Positions 47,976 through 58,686 of a DNA stretch of 64,000 nt are shown here, in pieces (position 1 is the first letter of the stretch; each line of letters starts with the position of its first letter). The stretch is from Leucaena leucocephala (Eukaryota > Streptophyta > Magnoliopsida > Fabales > Fabaceae), in assembly GCA_037074615.1 (NCBI GenBank), contig CM073527.1, positions 29,184,348 through 29,248,347 on the forward strand, written 5' to 3'. The position numbers and the translations under genes were made by a program. The notes under the pieces are model-generated. The model ran no database searches. It saw nothing but the letters and a program-made list of their open reading frames with translations, and was not told the origin of the DNA.

Positions 47976-50900
47976 TCAGGAAGACAACGTTAGACCCTTC
48001 AAGACGGTTCTAACCTGATGAAGCTTGTCCGGAGCTCTCTGCTTAAAATCCTTCTCCAACACTTTCGCTGCAAGAGATTGCACTTGTGATTTATCCTTGT
48101 CTTCCTTGCTCTTCCCTTTTGTAAGCTGAGCAATAGCAGAAGTACACTGGAAAACAAGAGCAAACTAAAAGATTCAGGCCTAGAAATAAAAAAGGCTTTG
48201 AAAAGAAGAATCAGAAATCCCAAGTTCCTAACTAGATTTTAGTACACTATCATGTTGGCCATAATATACTGGATGTCAGACAACATCCAGAATGCTTATT
48301 TTTAGTATCGTAGTATTTAAGATGCTTAATGTCATCTAAGATACAAGACAGCACAGAATATAACTATCTGATTTCTATCAATGACAAACTGAATGGTGAC
48401 TTCAATTATAATAAGGAGAATTGGGATGTTCATAGGGGAAAGAAAAAGAAGAAAGAGAGCAGGAGCTCACCAAGCAAATACCAAAGAGTGCCCTGGTATT
48501 CTTGCCTCCTGTCAAGTCTATAGCGGATGCATAGTATTTCTTAGCAGTCTGGAGGTTTTCTAACCCACCAAGCGTATAAAGTACCTACCAATACCATAGG
48601 TCAAGATAATGCTATAGTTTAATAATCAAGTTGGACTCTCTTTCATTCATCTTCAGTATGCAGTACCCTTTCCTTAAAAACAGAGAGGGAGAAAGAAAGG
48701 GAATAGAATTTAATCAAAATAAAAATTGCTTACATCAGCATAGGTTAAGTGGAAAAGTGGAACAGTAGGTTGGGATATAATTAATTCTTCATAGCAAAAT
48801 GCTGCTTGTTTGTACCTAACAACAATAAGGCAAAAACTTAGAACATATAGCCTTTAAGGCACAAGGAAGACTCCTTCAAGGCCCATTTTTGAGCAAGTAG
48901 AACACAAATCCTACATTTGCAGAGAGACGTATAATTCTGCAAGTTCTCTCCATGCATCATGATCTGCCATGAATCTGTTAAAATGAGAGAAGAATTTAGG
49001 TCGTTTTTTCAAGGATGTAAATTGGAAAAAAAAATTCTCCCTTTTTACCCACAATTTCGGTCCAAAAAAAAATCAGCATCTCTCTCACATTTCTAAATAT
49101 TTATTAAGCCATTCAATAGCCGCAGAAATGTTGCCCTGTGCCTTTGCCATGGCCACTCTCCTCTTATGGATGACCTGTACCCAAAAAACAATCAGCTTAG
49201 GTTTTCTTTTCCCGAGCATATTTAAGGACAAAAGTGAAAATATTCATACATCAACACAATAACATGATGAAAAGTCACTTTTTTAAAGGTTTTATCACAC
49301 AGAATAATTAGAAACTAACTGGTTGATCGCTTCTGTATGTTTTTTCTTCTTATAAGGTTAAGCGAGTTACTTGATCGAGAGGATTATCCTCTAAAAAGCT
49401 TGTGTACGCCTTTTCCGCCTCATCCCATGATCCTTTTGCTTCAAGCAACATTGCCTCCAGCCTACCTGCATTTTGTCCAAAAGTAATAAGCCACCAAAAA
49501 TATTCTATTTTAGAGGTAGCATATACCAGCACATTCCTAGAAAAACTTATATGGGCAAATTCCAATGAATTCTTTAAAGTGATTGATTTGAAGATGGATA
49601 TGCAAGTCATCCGATTACAATATGCACATGTTCCAAGAGATTAAAAAGAAAATTTAGATGCACAGTGTAGATTTGCATAATTCACTTCATGCACAGGTGG
49701 CAGGATCTGGTTGTTGCAGTGCAGAAGGGACTAGTTCCAGCCATATGAAGTCATCTAGGACAGCACAAACTGATGTACTATAGGCGATGTGTGTATATTA
49801 TAACTCATAAAATCATGATGCTGCTCCATCACTATGGAGCTTTTAGCCTACTGGCTGCCCATGGGTAGAACCACAGGGAGTATAGGTAAATTGCTGAACG
49901 ATTAGTGGATATCATTTGACGCCAAGCAACGTCCAATTAAGAGTCATATTGTTCTTTCTCTGACATCTGTTCGGGTGGCTCCATCTGGGTTCAGGTGGTC
50001 CACATAAATCTTTTCCGTTAAACTACTCATCAATTTAAAATATAAAATCTACAGAAAAGATACTGTGCACAATCTATTCTGTGCATGGAAAAGACATCTA
50101 CTTAACCACATAAACCTAGTGGAGGTTAAAGGAAGGGTTGTACAGTTAGCATTATTTATTTTAAGTATCTCTTTTTCATGCAAAACCAGACACAGAAAGA
50201 TGTATCATTGACATAGATAACTCCAACTTACCAACCCGTTTACTCTCAGGGAATCTCTTCTGGAGAACTTTTATACAGTCCTGAAAAAGGAATTAATTCT
50301 TGTCAACTGAAAGTCATAACATCTCAAACATAATTCCTCATCATATATGTAGTAAAATAGTGCAGAAGAATTAGTATCCCAGCACCACAAAAACAGAGAA
50401 CATCGTAAGCATTCAACAACAGTCTGCTTTGCAGGTTCAGAAAACTACCATTACAACAGTTATAACAATATACTTAAAAGCAAACTTATACAAGAATCAC
50501 GATAAATCCTAAACTAGCATTATGCAATGAGGATATTTGTACCAAAATAGACAATTTTATTGAAAACATTATGACTTGCAAAAATATCAAATCGAACTAA
50601 AACAAAGATAAAGCCATCACTACCTTGGCAACATCAAGACGTTGGCAATCCATAGCTGCAACTGCAACCTGCTCATATAAAGTCCATTCTGCATCAAGGA
50701 GCAATTATTGATTCGCTAAAAGTTACATTTGATAAAATGAAGGTTGTGAGTGAAGCAATCATTAAATTGATCTACCATCAGAAAAAGCAACATGCAGCTC
50801 TACAAATTGTCATGATCAATGCAATGAAACAAGTTTTGAGATGGCTCTAGTATATGTGAAGATGTCTCACTTCTCAAGAATGATCATGCAACTATTGGGA

Positions 50901-51714
50901 GGAGGATGTCACAGAATCAGCTAAGTCAGTTTCTCTTCACAAAAAAGTTATGAGAGGACAAAATAGTTAAGTTGCTGAAGCATAAAAAACAATAAAAATT
51001 CTTCAATGCTCTTAATTTATCATTATTATCCCACACCAATTTGGCACTAATCTTGATTCTGATTTGTCCCTTTGATTTTCATTACGTTGGAAGCAAACTC
51101 AGTATAGTGGAGAGACAATTCATTTTTCCTCTTTTGATAACCGACTGAAAATACAATTATCCAATAGGTAGCATGCAACTCTTTCCACATAAGACATGTC
51201 AGTTTAAGAAAAATTCTTCAATAGAAATATCCTTTCAGCAAGACTCCTTGGAGATTTCCCAATGTTTTTTACTGGAAACAACATCTAAAACACTATTTTT
51301 ACTCTCCTGGCTTACAATTAATAACTAAAAACAAAAATTAGAAACTCAATTTCAACATTTCAACAGAGGAAATCAGGAATAAAAAGTAAGTGCATACAAA
51401 CGATACCCAAACACATAATGAAACCACTTCAGAAAGACAACTGAACCAATAAAATATAACATAGGTCTGTGAGAACCTAAATCACACAGACCCGGATCGA
51501 AAAGGGGTAAGACTATATCACACTGACCATCTGGGCCAAGACTGGATCGCTTTCTGGGGTCGTTCAATATGGAAAAGCCATGCTTCAACACTTTTTCTGA
51601 ACGCCGGAGCTTGAGTTTCCTAACGAGGCACAGGTACTCCAAGGCTCCTCCGCCTCCATTATCGACCTGGTTTTCGAGCCTGTTCAACTGAGTATCCTCT
51701 GTTTTGGTGACCAT
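47976..51714 (-). CDS. EMC2: ER membrane protein complex subunit 2 (EMC2), TPR protein
   Basis: This is the cytosolic TPR subunit of the ER membrane protein complex, which inserts tail-anchored and multipass membrane proteins. Nine exons read 51714-51528, 50688-50624, 50280-50232, 49465-49371, 49174-49089, 48974-48915, 48815-48734, 48584-48471 and 48146-47976. All are GT-AG and all phases agree, giving 302 residues (the human protein is 297). TPR-like helices run through the centre: EWTLYEQVAVAAMDCQRLD, KRFPESKRVGRLEAMLLEAK, WDEAEKAYTSFLEDNPLDQ, WLNKYLEIFMADHDAWRELA and FCYEELIISQPTVPLFHLTY. It then reads LGGLENLQTAKKYYASAIDL and a basic C-terminal part ending LKGLTLSS. No lesion is seen. It lies back to back with the PUS7 pseudogene. 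Confidence 0.93.
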
Positions 51715-52937
51715 CTTGACGAGATCAAATATACGAATTTGGAACGGTATAATTCGGTCTCTCCCGTCCTGTGTCTGTGCAGGGAGGGGTCAGGTTTCGG
51801 ATCTTCCGATTGACTCTATAAAGCATGAACGCATTTGTCTCGTAGTTCTGGCTCACTCTGAAACAAAGCGGTAAAGCGAAGGACGGCGCGACCAGAATAA
51901 AAGGGCAACATAGCTAAAGGGCCTAACAATTCAACACGAACAAAGAGGAAGAGATCGCAATATCCCGGCCCGAGATCTAGTGAGATTACTCATAGCCCAT
52001 TGATTATATTGAACCTTTGGGCCTAGTGTTTGGATTAATTTAATTTCATTATTTTAATTTAAACTTTAGCCCTATCTTACATCATAAAAAAGGGCATGTA
52101 ATTATTGTCGTGGGAAAAGTATTTTAATTTTTAAATATTTAAATTTATATTTAAAATTAATTAACAGTTTACCTTATTTAATATTAATATTACTTAAGAG
52201 AAAATAAAACTTCACTCCACTATTATATCATAAATGAGTCTAATCTCTCTTTAAAAACAAATTTTATAAAAAAATAGTAGGATTAGTTTTTTATATATTT
52301 ATTGGGAAAAAATAAAAATATTTTATTATTGAGAGATTTTATTTTATAAGCAATTTTATAAATATTTTATAAGTGATATATAAGTCTTAAAGTTGTACCA
52401 TAATTTTAATAAATAATGCTAAATTTATTTAATTTTTTTATATAAAAAAATAGTGTTGGAGAAAGAATAAGCGCTCTAAGGCTAAGCTGTTTATTTGATA
52501 GGGTAAAAAGAAGCTATATATTTTATGCGCTTATTTTCAATTAAGTCAATACAAGTTTTTACCCAAAAAAACATGTAATTTTTTTACATATTATTAAACC
52601 ATTGTTATCGATAATTTTAACTTATTTTTTAATTTAAAGTCCATTTTTCAAACTGATTGGAAATCAATAAATTTTATCTATTTATTTACGAGTTTAATTT
52701 TGTAGTAAAATATAATAACCTCCATTAAGTTTTACCAAAATTGCAATAACATCATTTTTTTTTCAAAACATACACTTTAACAATTCCTAACCATTGATGG
52801 TATAAAATACTCGAACCACTCTCGTTAAATATCAAATATTTCGTTAGTAAATGATCACCTTCATATTTTTTAAAAAACAAAATTTCAAACAATTTTTATT
52901 TTTGATGACTTATTTTAGTGTTAAAAATGATTATTTA
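51715..52937. other. 5' flank of EMC2 and AT-rich spacer
   Basis: The EMC2 promoter side contains TGGGCC-type motifs near 52,018 and 51,920 (GGGCCTA). From 52,050 the sequence is AT-rich. The stretch 52,150-52,265 resembles 10,690-10,805. No gene is seen. Confidence 0.4.
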
Positions 52938-53648
52938 TAGGGGTATTCATAATGCCAATGGTTCTGTGTGTCATCCCTAAACCCGCAGAAAAATTGCTCA
53001 ACTTTACCTAAAAAAAGTTGCCTAAAATATATTTAGGTAGGGCAGGGGCGGCCCAAGTGTCGGGTAGAGCAGAGTATTGGGTAAGGTATACCGCTTTACC
53101 CATTTAGCCTGACCCTATATGTACATATTTTTTTTATTTTCATATTTTATTTCTTTTATTAATTTATTCTATTTATAATTTTATACTTTTTACTTTAGTT
53201 GATAACTCTCATTACTCATTTTTCAAGTATTGAATATGACTATTATATTTACATATATATTAAAGTTGTTGATATGCTTTACTTGTCAAGTATTCGATTA
53301 TTAGTATTGCAATAATACTATAAATATCTGACTCATCTATATTTTAATATTTTTTTATATGTTATGATTTTAAAATTTTAATTATTATCTTTTTATTATC
53401 TTATTTTTAGTGAATTATAAATATTATTTAACTCTTAAAGACATAAATATAATATTATTTTATAAGTTTATAATTGTTAATGAGTAAGATATCATTATTT
53501 GGGTATACCCAATCTGCTTATATTTAATCTAAAATAGTTAGAATTTTTATCAAATAGAATTAAATATTGAATTATAAAATATAATTTATACTTTTTTTTA
53601 AATAAAATATTAAGTAAAAAGATTGCCCTTGTTCAATGTACAACCCTA
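52938..53648 (+). mobile_element. hAT-like non-autonomous element, copy 3 (best preserved)
   Basis: The left end TAGGGGTATTCAT and the right end in reverse complement, TAGGGTTGTACAT, match at 10 of 13 positions. They resemble hAT terminal inverted repeats. The body of about 710 bp is non-coding. It has a GC-rich block near the left end (GGGCAGGGGCGGCCCAAGTG) and an AT-rich remainder, similar to 19,409-20,095 in the same orientation and to 8,944-9,700 in reverse. The flanks ATTATTTA and CCTATTTC are not a convincing 8-bp duplication. Confidence 0.55.
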
Positions 53649-56600
53649 CCTATTTCATTTTAATACTAAACATGTTATTCGAATGTGACGTCGGGAAGAG
53701 GAAAAAACTCAATGGGACTTTTGGCAAAAATTAAAAAGTAGTAAAAAAATCCCCGCCTTTTTAAATATGTAAAACGGTGCGTTAGGGCGGGAAGTCGTGG
53801 CAACCGCCAACCGGCAAACCAAATGTGGCGGCATATAGCGGTAAGGAGATTAACGTCCGTCTCACTGACCATAAAACCCTACTTATTTGGGACCATCACG
53901 CCAGTCATGGAGACAGCGGTCACCAAACTTCAGGAAACTGTGATGGCCGTGAAAGCCCTGGACGAGTCCGATGTTGGCATCTCCTGCTACATTTCCAACC
54001 TTCCCGGTTTCCGTGGAATTTTAAAGCAAAGGTCTTCAATTTAGTAGTTTTTCTTGGCCCTTATCACTGTCCATGCTCTGTTTGGTTACTTAGATTATGC
54101 CAGAACAAAATGATTTCGGATATAAAATGCTTCCTGAAGTGCTTTTATTTGTTCTTCCAACCTTTGTTAGCGCTTCGCCCCGCTTGACTTAAACAGCTCG
54201 AATCATGTGGGTCTTTTCATATTTCTGGGTGGAATAAAGAAACTGCACTTGAGGTTGAGATACCTTTTAGTTGCAGTAAACATTAAAACCATAACCTGTG
54301 CACAATAGAAAATTTGAGGGATCCCAACGCCTAAAAAATTGATACCAGAGTCTTTGATATTGGCTATATGGATCTGAGCAGAGGGAACATATTTAATAAG
54401 ACAAACCATCTAAGTTCTGATAAAAAACAACGAAACAGTTTTATGTTTATCTTGATTGAAATATTTTATCTTCCAAAGTGATCTATATGTTCCTCTAAAT
54501 TAGCTTGTAAGCATTTCCTTTATTCCCTTTTCTTTTCTATTTCTTTCCTCATTTTTTTGGCCAACATCCCCATTTAATCATTACGCACAAATAACGCTGA
54601 ATCATACAACAGTTCCATGTTGTGAGTCAATGTATTATTATTGTTTTTTTTTTGTTAGTTCACAGCGTCTTGTTTGTGTTGTATTAATTGTGTTCTTGGT
54701 GAAATTTGATCCAGGTATTCTAATTTTATTGTAAATGAAGTAGACAGAGAAGGAAATGCTGTTCAATTGTCCTCGCTCGGTGTCCCTGAGGAGGTACTTA
54801 GGTTTTGAAGACTTAATTATTTAGGATAATTTATAAATTCAAGTTTTACATCTTTAACTTTTGACTTTTTGTACCCTTTTCAGAGTGTTGAAGAAAAACG
54901 GGAGCAGACATCTGACGCAACAAATATAAGTTATGCGTCTCTGATTGAGGTCATTTAAATCTCTTGCTGTTGATGCTGATGTAGAGAGTTTGGAAGAGTT
55001 TTTGGCTCAATTAAGTTCCAGTTGTGGAGATAGTGTTTCTCCCATTGTTCTATCCCCAGATTCTGATAAATCTCGTAGAACAGTGAGTTTAAGTTTTGTC
55101 ACATCACAATCATTCATCTTAGGGCATTCTCAGTATTTTTGGATTCATTAATTCATTTTCTCTTAGAACCAAAAAACAACATTAGGGCATTCTCACCCTA
55201 TGTTACACGTGGGAATCATTTGACCAGATACTAATAATAGATGGGGCATTAGTCAAAGGCAGGGCCTCTACGGTCTGGAGTGATATCATTGCAATGGATA
55301 TTAAAATTTAATACAAAAAATTTTGTTGCTTTGAGATTTTAAAAAATGGTTACTTAACTGAATCCTTTTGATTCCTGCCTCATTGGTTTAATTTATCTTT
55401 TTATGCTGTGATTATAACTTTGGATTAATTTGAGTTCAGTCTGTATTATCTTACCAAGCAAAGACATCGTTAATTTGTACTTCTCAAACTTTTCAGGCAA
55501 TGCATAATTTCTTTAAAGAGAACTTCAAGTTTCTTGTCACTGACACTATTGATGGACCAGATGCTTCATCAAAATGTATCCGTGTGAGACTGGATTCTGG
55601 TGGACCTAAGAACAAAGGTAGGAACTCCAAGAAACGCAAAGAAAGAGATCACAAACCTTTTGGTAGCAGAGGTTCAGAAAATTGGCGAGCAAATGTTGGC
55701 AAATTCCTCAGGTAAGCTGTCCATCCGTTTTCATATGAATTAATATATGCTTACCGTCTTCCCTTTGATTATTATTTTGACGTTTATTTATATTGTGATA
55801 GGACTTTAATTTTCATCCTTAAATGGATTAATGGATTCACAATATCACTTTCTCTTAGAATGATAATGGTCTCTTGTTAAATATTTGATTATGGGGAAAT
55901 TACATGATGGACAATGAATTGGTTTAAGAAAACACAGATGATAAGCAGTGAAATTCTGGAGGATAGGGATGTCAGCAAGTGTGGGACATCATAGAGTATT
56001 TGTGGAATTCATTTATGATATTATGATGATGATCATTCATTGCTTTTTATCTTTGGCCATAATCTTTTTCCCTCTTCTCTATTAACTTATTCTGTTTTAA
56101 GTTGTTCATGGCTGCAAGCTCAATGTTTTCATCAATATGATCACTAGGTTTCATCTTTATAAGGAGAATAAAGATACACAGGAAGCTCTGGGGGTGATTG
56201 GAAAGATGCTTGGCATACAGGCGTGCTGTTTGTACTGTGACATAATCCTTAGGCATTTTTTATGGCAAGAATTGAAGGGTTTTGTTTGCTGACAATTTAT
56301 TGGGTTAATATGATGTTTTTTTTTTCATTCAGAAATGACACATGGAACATGCTTATAATCGATCCTGTATTTTCCCAATCTTCTAAATTTTGTAAATAAC
56401 TTCTGTAGTCTGTTGTTATTCAATTGCATACATTTGATGTGCACTTTCAATCTTCTCTTTATTATAAGTTGTACTGGCTGATGCTAATTATTAAGAAAAT
56501 TGTTTTTTTAATATCTTTCTTGCTGCTCCCATCTCCATTAAAATTACGCAAATAAAAACTAACAATTTTGGTCAAATTCATGTGATTTCTAGAAAAGCTA

Positions 56601-57599
56601 ATCGAATGGTTTTCACCTTAGCTGATTGATTTTTTTTTTTCTGACAGCCAAAATCATTTGGGTTTGCCGGTACAAAGGACAAACGCGCTGTTTTGACACA
56701 GTAATTTATTTTCAGATTCTTGCCTATATATGCATTAGAGAATGTTTTCTTAATTTATCTATATTCATGATCATATCTTCTGCAAGTCTAGACAGAAATG
56801 TATGGGGTGTTAAGGAAATTCATAAAGAACTCTTATTGTTCATTTGAGGATGGATTTTCTGTTGGTTTAATTATTGCTTTGTTTCCAGGTCACTGTTTTT
56901 AAGCAGAGGGCAAGTAGGCTAGCTTCCCTTAATGAGAGGTTGATGGGTATCGGAGTGGGTGACTTCTGGTAAGATGAATAAACTTTTTTGTATTTGATGG
57001 TCCTATTTGGTTGTTCTTCATTTGTGGCATCTTCTGGTGTCATATAAGTCAATATTTTCATTTTTTGGATATTGAACAGTGTGGTACGCTTGTGTCAATG
57101 ATTTCTTGCTTGAATAATCCTTTTTTGTCAGATTCTGCTCCCATGTATTGGTTTTGCTCTTGCTTGAAATCTTCTTTCTACAGAAATAGAGAAGTTAACA
57201 TGAATGCAGACTGATCTTAATCTGAAAGTAGGATAAATACAAACATAAATGCTTGTTGAAGCTTCAAAATTGAGCTATTTAGTCAGTCCATTCACATACG
57301 CTCTCTTCTGTGTCATGTACAAACATGTACTTCAGTAATGCAGAAGAAAGGTGTAAGGAATGAGAAATTGTTTATTTTAAACTTGTTATTGATTATGGGG
57401 GAAAGGTTGTTTATCAATTATTTAGATTTTGATAGCTCTGTTGCTGCATTTTCAGGTATGTACATAGTTACCAAAGCTATTTGTGGAATCATGCTGCAAG
57501 TACGAGGGTGCAAAAATATGGTAAGTTGTGAACTGTGACAACTGCATATAATCTCCATACTCATAAAGTTTAAATCCCCTCCGGGGGGTTCAGATGATC

Positions 57600-57951
57600 T
57601 GGTAAGAACTAATCTTTCCTAATCACTCTCTCTACAATAATCTCGCAAAGATAGTAAATTAGAAGCCAAGAGAATCTCTTATGAATATAATTTATTTCTG
57701 TGCCTTTAGCATTAACAAGCTAGAGGTATATATAGATGCATATAAAAAATTGACTCTCCCTACATTATCGGGAAACATGCCCATAACAACAGAAATAAGA
57801 GCATGATGGACTCCAACAACTCTTCACTAACATAGTGGAATAAATTAAATAGCTAAATAAATTAAATAATTAATGAAGCTGCTTAATTACTATTAATCAG
57901 ATTATTTCCCTTACGTCTCCTGTGATAAGTCATGCGGAACCTATCATGTTC
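57600..57951 (-). mobile_element. Possible second solo LTR in a PUS7 intron
   Basis: In reverse complement the block starts TGATAGGTTCC, contains TATATATACC and an AGAGATTCTCTTGG stretch, and ends TTCTTACCA. This gives TG...CA limits and short inverted ends (TGATAGG / CTTACCA). The layout is like a copia-type LTR, but the flanks do not form a clear 5-bp duplication. The assignment is tentative. Confidence 0.3.
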
Positions 57952-58295
57952 CTATATTTGTGATTTACTGTTTGACAGGTACTGAACAAGTTGTATTAGG
58001 AGACTTGGTGTATCACAAAGATAATGCTGCTGGAAATGGCAAGGGGTTCGTTGGTCTTGACTGTTCTGATAGCCGTAACAATGGAGACAATTCCTCTAAT
58101 GAAGACGAAGAAATGGATGTTCATGAAGAAAGCAATAGCCATGTCAAGGTTAGTGAGTTATTTTGTTGATTTTGGTCCATTAGAAATTTATTGGTATGCT
58201 TCAGAATAATGTCCTCTAGTTTGGGTATGAGATATCTTTCCCATTGAGTCCTCTCCCCAGTCCACATACAAACACAGACATGCGCACACAATATT

Positions 58296-58686
58296 TGATA
58301 TGTAAAATATAAATAAATAATTTAAGTAGTTTTATTATTTTATTAGAATTAGTATTAGATATTCTGCGATTAGGATTAGATATCATAATATATATTATGA
58401 TATATTAGGATTAGATATTATAGTATATATCATGATTAGATATTATGATATATTAGGATTAGATATTATAGTATACATCATGATTAGATATTATGATATA
58501 TTAGTATTAGATATTTAATTAGGATTAGGATTACCCACTACTTATAAATAAGGGTAATCATCAGTATTATGGGGATATGCTTTGATTATGATGTGAACCT
58601 TTGAGTATTCAGTATAGTTTCAGTTTCTCTTCTATTCTCCTTCTATTCTTCTCTATTTCCCCTTTTATTTCTACAATTACGTAACA
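58296..58686 (+). mobile_element. Solo LTR, 391 bp, with 5-bp target-site duplication
   Basis: The insert starts TGATATGTAA and ends TTACGTAACA, with inverted ends that match at 8 of 10 positions. It is flanked on both sides by ATATT (58,291-58,295 and 58,687-58,691). A TATAAATA box lies at 58,543-58,550, followed by a pyrimidine-rich leader (TCTTCTATTCTCCTTCTATTC). Upstream there is an internal array of GATTAGATATTATGATATATTAG-like units (about 58,370-58,515). The size and layout fit a Ty1/copia-type LTR left by recombination. It sits in a PUS7 intron between the exons ending 58,148 and starting 58,965. Confidence 0.85.
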
